Positions 1-12,360 are shown, counted from the stretch's first letter. The stretch: DNA of 64,000 nt from Dasypus novemcinctus (GCF_030445035.2 NC_080701.1:12738739-12802738); one strand, 5' to 3'. Notes: a model not told the origin generated them from the letters alone. Numbers and translations: made by a program.

Positions 1-189
1 GCTGTGCGTTTTCAGTTCCTAAACACTGTTAAGCAAGATCGTGCGTGAGGACAATCTCTTCCTTCCCTCAGCCACAGGGCAAGCACAGAGCTGGCTCCTG
101 GCAGTGCAAAGAAGGAAAAGCACCACGTGGTCCCCTCCCACTAAGTGGCTTGTAGGTGATAGCCATCACCCAGCACTTCACAAAGAGCC

Positions 190-400
190 TCTCAAAACAA
201 CCCCTGAGTCGGGACTATCGTTTAACCTCACTTCCCTGAGGAAGGCACCTGAGGATCAGGGAGATTGGACAACTGAGGATCAGGGAGGTTGGACGACTCA
301 CTTGAGGTCACACAGCAGAAAGGTAGGTCCATGACGAGAACCCAGGTGAAGCCTTCTGCCTCCAGAGCATTTGCTCTGGCTGATCCTACAATCCCCTGTC
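190..400 (-). repeat. MIR-like SINE relic
   Basis: Contains the degenerate antisense MIR pattern: a tctg/gaggaa-like stretch, then gaggtcacacagcagaaagg, then gaacccaggt. A 24-bp tandem duplication (249-272 and 273-296) sits inside it. The flanks, 1-189 and 401-600, show no recognisable feature. Confidence 0.6.
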
Positions 401-599
401 TGGGACAAATGCTTCTCAGAAAAGAAGCAAGACATGCTTCGGGGTGTTTTCGGCAAGGTTTACTCAGGGTAAACCTTGGCCCTCTGTCACTTCGTTTACT
501 GGAGCTGAGGAGGGGGCCGTGGAAGGGGACAGTGGGCGGGGATCTGCCCACAGCCGCCGGCCCAGCTTTTCCAGTTAAACTACAACTTCTCCAGACCCA

Positions 600-900
600 A
601 TTGTCTTATTTGGCACTTTTGAAAAGCATCCATCCCCTCTGGAGATGGGTCTGGCAATATATAACAAGAGCTATAAAACTGTTCCTACCCTTTGGCCCAG
701 CAATGTCCCTTTTGGAATAGACCCCCAGGAAATACACGAAGGAGAAAAGAAAGCAAATAGTCCAAAGAAGTTTACAGTAACACCATTCATAACAGTGGAA
801 AAATGCGGCAGACCCAATGCCCAAAATTGGGAAAAGGTTACGCAAACTGTGGGACATGAAGACAATGGAATGTTGTGCTGCTTTTAAAAGGGATTGAGTT
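600..900 (+). repeat. Old L1 3' ORF2 fragment
   Basis: Matches the pattern of the end of ancient L1 ORF2 in sense orientation: ccctttggcccagcaatgtc, then an ataacagtggaaaaatg-like region and gacaatggaatgttgtgctg. It is too decayed to encode protein. Confidence 0.65.
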
Positions 901-2650
901 AACAGATTCGGGTGATCCATTAAGTGCACACGTAAGATGATGTTTAGAGAGAGCCGTGCGGGAATGAACGCTCTGGCTGCAAATCTACATCAGGCTGCAT
1001 GCTCATTGAAAATGATCCCAAGTGAACAGAGAGATGCAGCTAGCTGGTGATCTAAAGGTATAGCTTTTTTTTTCTTCTAAAGCTCACAGTGTCACAAAAA
1101 CTCAAAATTTTGATTTGGGGCAAGAGAGTGGGGGGGAAAAACATCCATTCTACCCTCTTGCTCGTGGAGAGGGAAGAGGGCTCTCCTGATCTGAGGCTCA
1201 GAGGGCATCTGCGGTGTAATGTGTCCCCAAGGAGAGGCGCCCCGCGTTGAAACCTCAGCGCCGCGCAGGGTGAGGCCGGGTGCCAGCCCACGCACCGGGC
1301 CACGTCTGCACAATGACACGTAGTTCGAGGCTGCACCTTCAGGGGAGACTGACAAACGAGAGCTCACTTCAAGGAGGGTAACTGGAGACCATGGAAGATG
1401 GGAGGAAACCTTGAGCAGGCTGAGCCGTCCAGCCGGCAGCAGAGAGCTTCTCACGCAGCCAGGCGCTCTCTTCTAGGCCTAGGGAAGCGCTCAGGTGGAA
1501 GAAGTCTAGACCTTTTGGGGATGGGGAAGCACCAAGACCTACGGGCAGGCCTTCCAGAGCAAAAGTTCAAGTCCACGTGCAGACCAGAGCCCCTCCAAGG
1601 AGGCAGGGAGCTCCATACCACTAGGAGTGTGCAAGCAAAGGGTGTAAGACTTAACCAACCAACGGCTGGGCTTCTGTGACTCCGCACTTGGACTTTCACA
1701 ACATAAATGGGTTAATGCTTCAACCAGGAGACCCACTGCCACTGATTCATGAGGACTTGGAGGGAAAACGTACGAGAAAAATGGAATATTCTGTCCCTCG
1801 TACTAAGATAATTCCACTGTCCCACCGTCAGCGGATCTTGAATTTTGAGCTGTTTTTCTAGGACTGGTCACAGTGTGTGCAAAGTGATGCTACAGAGAAC
1901 CACAGACTGCTGTGGGGCCAACCTGCTTTTCACATTTTTTCCAGGAAGTTAACCATTAGAGTGGAGCAGCACCTGTGATCTTTGGCCTCATCAAGCAATC
2001 CCCTATTTGTGTCCTCCAGTCAACAGCTAAGGCTCTTGGAGGAAGGTGAGAAAGTATAAGCCACGGTCTCTGCTGTCAAGAAACTTATATTAATGCAGCG
2101 CTCTAGGCTAGTGGTTTCACACACGTTTTCATCATGAACCCCATCAGTAAAAAAAAAAATGTGAGCATGTTATGTTCATGTACCAATTTATATATGAATG
2201 ACTGTCAGAACATGTTACAGATTCATAAAAAGCTTAATTTCCTTCTTATCTGTAGATAAAAATACATAAATAGACTTTCTAATATTTTCTTTCCAAACCC
2301 TTTGGGACATTTTGCTCCCCTCTGGGATGTGAACACTCACTCTTGAAACCATAGCTCTTGCCAACTAAGAGCTACGTCTGCTAACATTGTACAAACCGTG
2401 ATCAGAGCAAACACATCGCGCTTAGGGATACAGGCAGCTCATAAATAACATCACCGCTGAAAAATGTTTAGGTTTATTTGTAGATACTGGAGGTGTGGTT
2501 TGAGCAACTTTTCCCAAGTCGATTTAAAAGTACTATAGATAAAATCTTATAATGAAATATATGCAAGTACACAAAGGAATAAATAAGAAGCTTTAAAAAA
2601 TGAGAGCTCTCGTCTATGGATTTCAGTAATGCTTAGAACTTAATGATTGA
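901..2650. other. Intergenic, no recognised feature
   Basis: Mostly single-copy DNA. 2100-2330 is AT-rich and may be an old DNA-transposon relic, which I could not confirm. Open frames here are short, lack codon-like structure and have no splice context. Confidence 0.5.
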
Positions 2651-2654
2651 TTCG

Positions 2655-3000
2655 ATATTTTTTAAGAATCTACTATGTGCCAAGTAGCCACTTTGTGGTA
2701 GGGGTTACAAGGAGGGGGGGGGGTGAGCTGGGACATCAGGCAGAAGGACCTTGAGCTTGTGGAGATAATAAGCAGAGGTATGGAGCAGAAAAGAAACACA
2801 CACGCAAACACATGTCTATTTACAAATGGTGATCTGTGCTATGAAATAAACAAGCAAGCAGATGTGACAGAGGGGCTGAGAGGAGGGACGGGGTGGCTGC
2901 TTTAGGTAAGATCCCCAGGCAGGCCTCTCAGGGAAATGGCATTTTTGCCAAGTGTTGAAGATTGAGGTGAGAGTGCCATGCAGGGGTGGGGGACATAAAT
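2655..3000 (+). repeat. L2-like LINE 3' fragment
   Basis: Begins with ctactatgtgccaagtagcc, the hallmark of L2 3' ends, and continues through gtgctatgaaataaacaagc and cctctcagggaaatggcatt in the expected order. A G10 run lies at about 2714. 3001-3260 may continue it but is not clear. Confidence 0.65.
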
Positions 3001-3261
3001 GACACGTTGCCTAGCACAAAGTGTGATACCAGAAATCCCCTGAACTGAAGGGCAAACTTATACTGGTCTTCAGCACCCCAGAGACCACATGCCCATTTAA
3101 AATGCCTTCTGCACAGCTGAGAGCCGAGCTTTGCTGATGGCAGGTGCTGGGTATAGCAAGTGACAAGCACCTGGCTCTGAGAACCGGGGTTCTACTATTA
3201 GGCAATTGATGTCCCCATTCAGTGCAGCAGGTAGGCCCCCCATGTTCTGGCTTCCTGGCAA

Positions 3262-4115
3262 CTATCAGGGATGGACTCATGATCCCCCAAAAGACATGTT
3301 CAAGGCTTAATCCACATTCCTGTGGGTGTGAACCTGTTCATCAATAGGACCTTTGGGGAAGCAGATTTGGCCCAATGGATAGGGTGTCCGCCTACCACAT
3401 GGGAGGTCCAGGGTTCAAACGCAGGACCTCCTGATCCATGTGGTGAGCTGACCCATGCACAGTGCTGATGCGCGCAAGGAGCGCCCTGCCACGCAGGGGT
3501 GTCCCCCACGTAGGGGAGCCCCACGTGCAACGAGTGCACCCCATAAGGAGAGCTACCCCGTGCAAAAGAAAGTCCAGCCTACCCAGGAGTGGCGCAGCAC
3601 ACAGGGAGAGCTGACGCAGCAAGATGACACAACAAAAAAGAGACACAGATTCCCTGTGCCGCTGACAAGAATAGAAGCAGACACAGAAGAACACACAGTG
3701 AATGAACACAGAGAGCAGACAACTGGTGGGGGGGGGGTAGGGGAGAGAAATAGATAAATTTTTTTAAAAATTGGACCTTTGAAGGTGCTATTTATTAGTT
3801 AAGGTGTAGACTCATTTGTGAACAGGTGCTTGGAGGATCCTCTTCCGAGGAGGCCAAAGCAAATCAGGGAGAACCTTCAACTCTACGACTGGAACCCTTA
3901 GAAGGCAGAGGGAATTCAGATGTGGACAGGCAGAAGCCAGAAGCCAGGGTACACCAGGGGAAAGACACAAGGAGAAAGATGGCCATGTGAGGGAAGATTG
4001 CCGGGACCCTACAAAATCAGCGAGAAAGCAGGGCCTCCTAAACCACGAGACAAGCAGTTCCTATTGTTAAGGCAGCCCATTGGGTGGTGTTTGTCGTAGC
4101 AGCGCTGGCTAACTG
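3262..4115 (+). mobile_element. MaLR-type solo LTR, split by a DAS SINE
   Basis: The left arm has the typical MaLR 5' start (atggactcatgatcccccaa then aagacatgttcaaggc). The right arm resumes at about 3771 and ends near the ggcagcccattgggtggtgt and ctggctaactgaga region, as these LTRs do. It is interrupted by the DAS element at 3356-3772, so the LTR is the older insertion. No internal retroviral region follows. Confidence 0.6.
3356..3772 (+). mobile_element. DAS SINE (tRNA-Ala-derived), full length
   Basis: Head gggaagcagatttggcccaa, B-box-like ggttcaaac, DAS body with the ctgacgcagcaagatga segment, G-rich tract and A/T-rich tail. A target-site duplication ggacctttg lies at 3347-3355 and 3773-3781 (13 bp with one mismatch if extended left). 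This shows L1-type retrotransposition into the MaLR LTR. Confidence 0.92.
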
Positions 4116-6485
4116 AGACAGCAGCTGTTACAGTGCAGACGTCGCTGCTGTAGACAAGCCACCCTCTCGTCCTGCAAACGGTGAGCCCTCCTCGTCGGGC
4201 AGGAGTTCCAAAACCACACCAGGAAATACCAAAGTATAGATTTTCTCTGAAGTTATTCAAATGCCAGCGAGAGCACCTGCCTTATCTTGAAACATTACAT
4301 CTGGTATGAGCGTTTTGTCGGTTCTGTGTCCACTGAAGATGCTAAGCACATAGGCTGGTTGGATTTATGATGCCGTGTCATACAGGAATCACGTGCTGTC
4401 CATTAGGTCAAGCTAAGTGCTCTCAGGAGGGCGAGGACGTCTTTGCTGAGGTGGGGAGCTGATCAGTGGTGGTGGCGTCTTGAGTGACCCTGGGTGGCCT
4501 GCGGGCTCTGGAGGGGCTGCCCCACACAGGTGGCACCCGGGCAGTCAGCGAACTCACTCAGCCCTGCCAAGTCTGGAATTCGAAACACTGGCCCTTTGCT
4601 GCTTGGTTTCACTCGCTTTTTATATGCACTTAGATGACAAGAAAGTTTGACGGGAAACCACCCAGTCCACAGTTGAAATTGGAAATAACAGCCTTAAGAG
4701 CTGCCCTGGAAGTCCCACTTAAATCACATTCTTGGGGCTTATGGAAGACCAAGTAATACAACCACCACTGCTCCTGGGAGTACAGTCAAGACTCATTTGA
4801 GTGCTGAAGATCTCCCACGGGAAAGCAAGGGGGAAACCTCCGTGACTTTGTTTATAGAGAGAGAACTGTGAAGTTTCAGCACACTACTCGTGTCATCCGT
4901 TTCCCACCAACGTCAGGCAGGAGTAAAGGAAACAGATGCAGTGAGCAAGTCCCATCACTGGAGGGCATAGATGCCTCAGTTTACCCCCACCTGTAAGCCA
5001 TGGTGGGGTGATATCAAATCCACAATCAATATGGCCAGTGTTTGGCGACACCTCGTTAGCCATCCTTTCCAAGCTACTGTGTATTGGTTAAGTTGTAAAA
5101 CTGAGTATCATTTAATGAAGTATTCTTTAATTCAAATTTCCTAACTTAGGGGGTGCTTTCTTTTCCTGTCCATTAGGCAAAACTGTTGTGAAGATTTTTG
5201 ACATAGTTCCACAAATTCATATTAGGAAGAATTGTTGAGTGACATACATTGTGTGTGTGCTGCACACACACGTGTGTATTTTTTAAAAAGAGAACACAAT
5301 TGGAACCTACTTTTCTTAAAAATTCATATTGACGCAGATAACATATTTTTCATATTTTCTTGTTTGCAAATATAAGTCATCTCTCGTCATTTTTTACAAT
5401 GAATGTAGATGTAGACAAAAGGACAGTAACATTTAAACACAACTGGCAGACTGTCTTGAGATTATACAGAAAGTAATAAAAAAACAGTTACACATACAGA
5501 TATTCAAAACATGCTTTCTTTAAATAAGGCTTTATTCTCATCTAGGACCAAATTCTGTACATGCCAAAGTTATTAAAAATAAAGCCATTTTTCAGTTGAG
5601 CGTAAAAATGCATCTGCTTTTTTTTTTTTTAAACACATAATGGAAACATTTTCAACATTTCTCATTTTTAAAGTGATCAGAAATAACCACATGGATTTTT
5701 AGGGAGTTTTCCAAAAGCTAAAGAAAGGGGGAAGTGAGCTGAAGTTAAATATGAGAAGTTTCAGGTACGTGAATGACATTTGTCCACAAGACGTAAAACC
5801 TTGGTCAAAGTACGTTGGATCTCGCAGGCTTAGAAATGCCATTGAAACATGTGGATAAATACACCATTCATTAGGTAATTTGTGTAGTTATAAATGCAGC
5901 ACCCACACAGCCTGGAGTTAAGGCCTGTTACCAGTACCAGCCTCGTAGACCAGGCCTGTGACAATTTTCTACTGTTAGAAGTTATCAGCCTTACTGCTCG
6001 TGTCCTGCTTTACCCTAAGCAGAGCTTCCAAGTTAAGAAACGTTGAAAACACTGCTTGGAGTTGCCGCTGGAGCGGGGCACCGTGAATGAATTATGCCTT
6101 CTCAGCGCTGCCGACACTTGGGTTTCCCTGGCCGGCAGCGCAGGCCACAGCTCCAGAGCCTCAGCCCCGCCAAACATGGCCGGCACACGTGAGGAGGCAG
6201 CGGCTGAATTCACCGCGCCTCAGCACGCGGGCTCCGTTTCCACGCGGTCATTTCCCTTCATGGGAAATTGTCTAAGAGCTCATCTGTTTTCTAGGCCGCT
6301 GGGTTGCCTTTCTGCTCAAAATTCTTTTTACCTCAGGGTCTTCCCTACCTCCCCCGCAAACGTGTTGCCTTTGGGCCTTCTCTTTCTCTGGCTATCTCTG
6401 AGGTAAAATGTAAATATCGAACTTAACAGGGCTCTCTGTGCTGTTTGGATGGGTTCTAGCCACAAAATACACACTAATCTTAAAA
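4116..6485. other. Intergenic, no recognised gene
   Basis: Single-copy-looking DNA. A short self-complementary gt/ca run lies at about 5247-5280. 5100-5700 is AT-rich with two aataaa-like signals near 5558, but nothing upstream looks like an exon. 6010-6260 is moderately GC-rich with a few CpGs and no supported exon. Confidence 0.5.
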
Positions 6486-6848
6486 GGGGGGAAAGCAGAT
6501 GTGGCTCATGCAGTTGGGCACCCCCCTCCCACATGGGAGGAACCGGGTTTAGTTCCAGGCGCCTCCTAAAGAAGACAAGCGAGACAGCAAGCTGACGCAA
6601 CAAAACGATGCAATGAGATGACGCAACAAAGAGACACAATGAGGAAACAAAATGAGAGACACAACAAGCGGGAAGCAAAGGTGGTTCAAGCAATTGGGCG
6701 CTTCCCTCCCACACGGAGGTCCCAGGTTCTGTTCCTGGTGCTTCCAAAAAGAAGACGAGCACACAACGAACGAACCCAGAGAGCAGATAGTGAGAGCAAA
6801 CAATGTGTATGGGGGGAATAAATAATTAAATCTTAAAAAAAAAAAAAA
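6486..6848 (+). mobile_element. DAS-related SINE with two tRNA-like heads
   Basis: Two similar heads (agcagatgtggctcatgcag and agcaaaggtggttcaagcaa), each followed by an aggtccc/ggttc B-box region, then a shared tail with cagagagcagatagtgagag and a poly-A. The same arrangement is seen at 14182-14602 and 18251-18673, so this is a distinct two-headed subfamily. Confidence 0.8.
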
Positions 6849-7268
6849 GTGCAGGGGGATGGCACTGAATTAATCTACCTATGGCTATACCTGAATACAA
6901 AAATCTGAGAGGTACAATTTAACTTGTAAAAAAATCTACTAAAACACCACTACGTTTTATTTACAATCTCAGTATGTATTTTCTTATGTGGATGTTGCAT
7001 AGGCATCAAATCAATAGACCAGAACCGCTTCAAACAACCCACTGATGTTCCACGATGTAAGTCGTGCATTTTACTGGGCTCAGTTCAAATTTGCAACACT
7101 GCCTAAGCTCGGGGGCTGGTATCTCCATTTCCACAAACCCTTTGGCCAGAAATAAGACCATTCTTCTTTCTCATTAAAAAAAAAGGTAACAACAGTCACA
7201 ATGCACCTGCTTAGGGATCTATCTGTAAGTCAAACCAAGGGAATTCTTAGTGAATTTGATGTAAGGGG

Positions 7269-7399
7269 GACGCCGATGTGGCTCAGTGGTTGAGTGCCAG
7301 CTTCCCACATACGAGGTCCCAGGTCCAATCCCTGACCCCAGCACCTCAAAAATAAGTAAATAAACAAAATAAAAATAATTAAATACAAAAATGCATAAA
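7269..7399 (+). mobile_element. Monomeric tRNA-Ala SINE
   Basis: Short head gccgatgtggctcagtggtt with a B-box-like region and an AT-rich tail. Long TSDs (tgaatttgatgtaagggg and tgaatttgatataagggg) flank it at 7251-7268 and 7400-7417. 6849-7250 holds nothing recognised. Confidence 0.85.
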
Positions 7400-7699
7400 T
7401 GAATTTGATATAAGGGGTGAAGGAGAAATAGGAACCAGTGCTATGCTCTGGGCTGCAAGGCTAGGCACCGGGGAGAATTAACAAGCTTAGTTTTAGAATC
7501 TGTAAAGTGCTACAATAATAGCCATGGTTGGTGCAGTTACAGGAAAACAAACTGAAAAGGGGAAAACTGAGGAAGTGTGAGAAGGGTAGGATAAAGTTCA
7601 ATTTTGGACATTCCTGTTGTGAAGGATGAGATTTTTAAGAAGAGATGTACTAGACACACTTAGAGGTTTGCAATTGAAAGTTGGGTAAGGGAGTGTGGA

Positions 7700-8590
7700 G
7701 ATTTGGAGCAATGCACCCCAGAAAAACATGTTCTTCAACATGATTCTATCCTGCAGGTGTGAGCCCAATGTCAGGAGGACCCTGTGACGGGGGGACTTCG
7801 GTTAAAGTGTGGCCCACCTCTGTGAGAATGGATCTTACTCCTAGTACTGGAGTCCTTTATGAGTGGAAAGAATTTCAGATACAGAGAGAGAAAGCCACCA
7901 GAAGCAAGAAGCTCAAGGTCAGTGGAACCCAGAAGAGAAGGGAGAGGCCAGGAGAGGCCGCCACATGCACTGCCATGTGACAGAGGAGCCCAGGACCCAG
8001 GATCACCAGCAGCCAGCCCCAGAGCGCCAGTCTTCGGCAGGAAAGCATCACTTTGATGTGTTGTTTTTTTTTTTTAATTTATTTTTGTCCCCTCCCCTCC
8101 CCCCAATTATCTGCTCTCTGTGTCCATTCACTGTGTGTTCTTCTGTGTCCACCTGCATTCTTGTCAGCGGCACTGGGAATCTGTGTCTCTTTTTGTGGCG
8201 TCATCTTGCTGCGTCAGCTCTCCGTGTGTGCAGCGCCGCTCCTGGGCAGGCTGCACTTTTTTTGCGCTGGGCGGCTCTCCTTACGGGGCGCACTCCTTGT
8301 CCATGGGGCTCCCCTGTGCGGGGGACACCCCTGCATGGCACGGCACTCCTTGCGCACATCAGCACTGCACATATGCCAGCTTATCACATGGGTCAGGAGG
8401 CCCTGGGTTTGAACCCTGGACCTCCCATGTGGTAGGCAGATGCTCTATCCATTGAGCCAAATCCACTTCCCTGATGATGTCTTGATTTAGACTTTTCCTA
8501 GCCACAAAACTGTGAGCCAATAAATTCCCACGGTTTAAGTCAGCTCATTGCGTAGTGTTTGTTTGAGGAGTCAAGGAAACCAAAACATCT
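7700..8590 (+). mobile_element. MaLR-type 5' LTR, interrupted by a DAS SINE
   Basis: Starts gcaatgcaccccagaaaaac and reads like MaLR LTRs. After the inserted DAS it ends with cttgatttagacttttccta, ccacaaaactgtgagccaat and aaattcccacggtttaagtc. Unlike the other LTRs here, it is followed directly by internal retroelement sequence, so this is a 5' LTR. No open gag or pol frame is preserved. Confidence 0.75.
8061..8471 (-). mobile_element. DAS SINE, full length
   Basis: Antisense tail (poly-T, atttatttttgtcccctccc), body, and head ending gccaaatccacttccc. A short tgatgt duplication flanks it. Inserted in the MaLR LTR. The 190-residue frame across it is a translation of the SINE. Confidence 0.9.
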
Positions 8591-9300
8591 TTTGGTACTA
8601 TGAATGGGGTGCTGCTATTGCAAATATCAAAAATGTGGAAATGGTTTTGGAATTTGGTAATAGATAGAGGCTGGAAGAATTGTGAAGTTCCGATAGAAAA
8701 AGCCTAGACTGTGCTGAAGAAACTGCTGGTAGAAATACGGTTGCTAAAGGCACTCCCAAAGAGGCCTTAGAAGGAAATGGTGAATGTGTTATTAGAAACT
8801 GGAGGAAAGGCAATCCTTGTTTTAAAGTGGCAGAGAACTTGGAGAAATCGAGCTCTGCTGTCAGATAGAAGGCAGACTTGAAAGTGATGAACCTGGATAT
8901 TTAGCCAAGGAGATTTCCAGGGTAAGTGTGGAGTGTAGTTTGGTTTCTCCTTGTAGCTTATAGTAAAATGTGAGAGGAAAGGAATAAACTGAGAAGCCAG
9001 AAATTGATTGATTGGGAAATCCTAAACCTATCTCGATACTGTACTCTGAGAGTAGGGCTAGAAGTAGCCCTAGAAGGGACCTCCCCGAGCTTCCAGAAAG
9101 CAAGTCCTTTCTCTTCAGGGCTCCACTCTCAAAGGGTGAGAATGTGTTAAATTCACTTTGAACAGAATGCAGTTTAGTATCATTGGTCAGTAAGCTCTTA
9201 ATATGCGAACTCCTTATTCAAATACAGTCAGCTTGGCCTGGACTTGGGGTGGGAGGATCTGCCTCCAGGGCATGAAGCATGAAGCTCCAGGTGAGTGGAA
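8591..9300 (+). mobile_element. MaLR internal region (decayed)
   Basis: Follows the LTR with tttggtactatgaatgggg, where the primer-binding site is expected, then aaaaatgtggaaatggtttt and ggaatttggtaatagataga, typical of MaLR internal sequence. No intact coding frame. The right end is uncertain; 9300-9586 may belong to it. No matching 3' LTR is seen. Confidence 0.65.
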
Positions 9301-9597
9301 AGGCAAGGTGTAGAAGAAAAACAGACTCAAAAGCCAGATCGAGTGGGAAGATCCCAGGTTGAGGTCAAACCCAGGTAGAAGGCCCCAGAGGTCAAGGAGA
9401 GCAAGAGAGCTGGAAAGGGAGGGCAGGAGGTTTGATGAGCAGGAAGACAAGCGTAATACCAGATGTCTTCCTTCACTTCCATCCTCTTCTTAGGCAGAAG
9501 CTTGGGCACACCCTCTTCACATTTTACTCAGCCTTGTAGGCTTTGGAGTAGGACTCGGGACATACACCTTCCCACCTGTAATTTAGAGTATTTCCTG

Positions 9598-10015
9598 GGA
9601 AGCAGATTTGGCTCAATGGATAGAGCGTCTGCCTACCACATGGGAGGTCCGCGGTTCAAACCCCGGGCCTCCTTGACCCATGTGGTGAGCCAGCCCACGT
9701 ACAGTGCTGATGCACGCCAGGAGTGCCGTGCCATGCAGGGGTGTCCCCCGCGTAGGGAAGCCCCACGCACAAGGAGTGCGCCCCGTAAGGAGAGCTGCCT
9801 GTGCGAAGAAAGCGCAGCCTGCCCAGGTGTGGTGCTGCACACACAGAGAGCTGACGCAGCAAGATGATGCAACAAAAAGAAACACAGATTCCCAGTGCCT
9901 CTGACAAGAATCCAAGCGGATACAGAAGAACACACAGCAAATGCCGCAGAGAGCAGACATCGGGGCGGCAGAGGGGAGGGGGGAGAATTAATTAATTAAT
10001 TAATTAATTAATTAA
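9598..10015 (+). mobile_element. DAS SINE, full length, (ATTA)n tail
   Basis: Complete head to tail. The A-rich tail has become an (atta)n microsatellite at about 9987-10015. A perfect 11-bp TSD, agtatttcctg, lies at 9587-9597 and 10016-10026. Confidence 0.95.
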
Positions 10016-10026
10016 AGTATTTCCTG

Positions 10027-11220
10027 TTGTCAGTTGGGTATGACCTTCCAGGAAAAACCAAAGGGTAAGTATCTCAAATGAGTCGAAAGCCCATCATTTC
10101 TGGTCTGTCCTGGAACCCTTGAGGGTCCCAGCCCTCCTCTCCCCTGTGTCTGGACTAAAGTTGAATCCCCTGGATGTCCAAAACGCAAGGGTTTAGTTTC
10201 CTAATCAAGGCCTTTGCCCTGCCTCGACCTGGCTCCAGACTCCATTTTCTGCCTTCCCCAGGCCACCACCTCGCCCCCACATTCAGTGGTTTGCTTTCCC
10301 CACTCCTCACAGTCTAGTATCTTCTGTCTTGGGCAATGTTTGCGTCTTTCTTCTTTGACTCATCACTTTCACAGAAAGCTATGCCTCAGGGTCCATGCTT
10401 GACCTGGGGAATCCCTGCTCTTCCCTGCAGGCAGCCCCTGCCCAATACCTCCCGGCTTGTGAAAGAGAGCTGGTTGTTCAACATCTACGCAACACACCCT
10501 TGGTTCTGGCCTCTTGTCTTCCCACGAATCTTCAGCTATGAAGGTGCATGATAGTGGAAGGTTAAATCAGATACAATCGTGATTAGAACGCACATGACTG
10601 TTAGCAAACAAAACATACAACAAAATAGAACTCAAGCAAACCCAATGAAACAGCCCATCTTTGTGTGGACATGCACACAATCTGGTTATGCACTCTGGGC
10701 TTGTGTTTTCCTTTTTTTGCATAAAATTAGAACCAGTTGCTGTATTTACAGAAAAAAAAAACCTTGCTTTGCCAAGCAAACAGGCGAAGAAAATGTTCCT
10801 GCAATAAAAGGACAACATCCTAATATCTTTTCCCAGCTTTAACCTATAAAATACAGTCACTATTACATTTCCAAGCACCAGGGAATTATAATTTCCTCCC
10901 ACCACCACTAATATTGCTGCAAGCAGGAAAAGAAAAGCCTTTTATTAATTCTTTGAATAAATGGTTTCCATGCAGAAGTGAAATGCTGGGAATTGAGCTG
11001 GCCCCAGGAGAGGTACAGTCGGGCTGGGAGCCACCCTTCCTAGCCCATAAGGGCTCACACCCGAGCACGGAGGAGGCACGTCGTTAGCCACAGGCTAGGC
11101 AGCGGGCCATGGATGCGCCGTAAGTGGTGAGGATCACAAACCCCTAGGACTTCACAGAGGGGAGGACACTCTCTGGCTTAACACAGGAAGCTGAGGGTGT
11201 CGAGCTGGCCTTCTGCTAAT
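10027..11220. other. Intergenic, no recognised feature
   Basis: No exon, RNA gene or confident repeat is seen. The overlapping short open frames on both strands look random. Confidence 0.5.
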
Positions 11221-11224
11221 TCAT

Positions 11225-11540
11225 TCAGCTCGTATTTACTGGATGTCTCGGAAAACTGGGCGCTGTGCAAATGGCTGGGGAAAATGGACACAGGCTGGGG
11301 GTCCCATGGATCTGGTAGGAGAAACGGACATAAGTCAAAGATGACACCAGTATGTCATAATCAACGATGCTAAGTCCCAGGAAGGAAAGGACAGGATGTG
11401 GAAACAAGCTCTGTCCAGAAGTAGGAGTGGAGGCCAAAAGGGGAGGGGGGCAGAGAGGGAGAGAGGGGTGGGCATTACAGCCAAAGGGGCCAGCAGAGGC
11501 AAAGTTCGGGAGGTTGGGGAGAGAATGGCAAATGCGGAGG
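11225..11540 (+). repeat. L2-like LINE fragment
   Basis: Has the order of L2 3' ends: cagctcgtatttactggatg, an internal block with cataatcaacgatgctaagt, then a G-rich block with gcattacagccaaaggggcc. Strongly decayed. Confidence 0.45.
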
Positions 11541-11560
11541 CTCTAAAATGCTCAGAGTAT

Positions 11561-11649
11561 AGGAAGTGGCTGGAGCTCAGGGTTTGAGCTCCTGCTTCCC
11601 ATGTATGATGTCCTGGGTTCGATCCCCAGTACCTTGTGAAAAAAAAAAA
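11561..11649 (+). mobile_element. Monomeric tRNA-Ala SINE
   Basis: Contains gtggctggagctcagggttt, ctgcttcccatgtatgatgt and a near-perfect B box, gggttcgatcccc, then a poly-A. It retains a tRNA-Ala-like half-molecule; it is not a functional tRNA gene. Confidence 0.75.
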
Positions 11650-11767
11650 CTGCCCAGTGTAGCTAGAGCTGAAAAGAGAGGGAAGAGGGGAGAACAAGAA
11701 CAGCCAGCAGCCAGACATTCAGGGCCCAGGAGGCCCCGATAAGGTCTTGCTCTCAAGAGCAATGAGA

Positions 11768-12060
11768 AATGTCTTAGTCTGCCGGGTTGCTGTGACAAAC
11801 ACTACACACCGGTTGGCTTACACAACAGGAATTGCCGCATGGGTTTGGAGGCTTCAGGTCCAACGTCAAGTATCACCAGGCCATGTCTTGCCTGGTAGGC
11901 ATGGGGACAGGACAGTCAAGGAGACAAAATGGCGGCAAAGCACAAAAGGCATGTGTGGGAAACCAGAACGACCCCTCTGGCTAGAGCCGAAGATCTCTGC
12001 AGGGAAGCTACTAATATCGGGCTGGAAAAGTGGGCTGGATTCCAATGCCGGATTCTAGAT
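11768..12060 (-). repeat. MaLR-type LTR fragment
   Basis: Begins atgtcttagtctgccgggtt and gctgtgacaaacactacaca, the reverse complement of MaLR LTR 3' ends. The right border is diffuse. Confidence 0.5.
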
Positions 12061-12249
12061 TCTTTAGACTTTCTACTGTAAGCAAAGGAAACTCACCGCA
12101 AGGTGTTCAAGCAGGTGACGTCAACTCAACCACCTGGTGATATGCAGGGCAGACTGGAGCAAGGGAAGCGCAGGCAGGAAAACCAGTTAGATTATCGCGA
12201 GGTCCTGAACTAGTGAAGAAGGATAAAGGAAGGCACTGCAGTAGGCAGA

Positions 12250-12360
12250 CAGGAGGCTCATAGCATCTCTGTTATAGTGTCGTTGTCAGGATTAAATAAA
12301 CTAATACTTACGAAGTGCTGAGTGCAGAAGATACTCAATAAATGAAAGCTACGATTATGC
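12250..12360 (+). repeat. MIR 3' part
   Basis: Reads gttgtcaggattaaataaac then gatactcaataaatgaaagc, the conserved MIR 3' end. Confidence 0.7.

Noticed and set aside
5540..5600. Possible transcript 3' end (aataaa with following T-rich stretch)
   Set aside because: An isolated signal in AT-rich DNA; no upstream exon is identifiable.
7863..8435. 190-residue open frame, and similar 100-190-residue frames at 9.6, 13.0, 16.3, 20.0, 31.0, 34.7, 35.3 and 37.8 kb
   Set aside because: They all translate the same DAS SINE (recurring CVSF..LLRQLSVCAAPLLGRL-type peptides). The resemblance comes from the repeat, not from a protein family.
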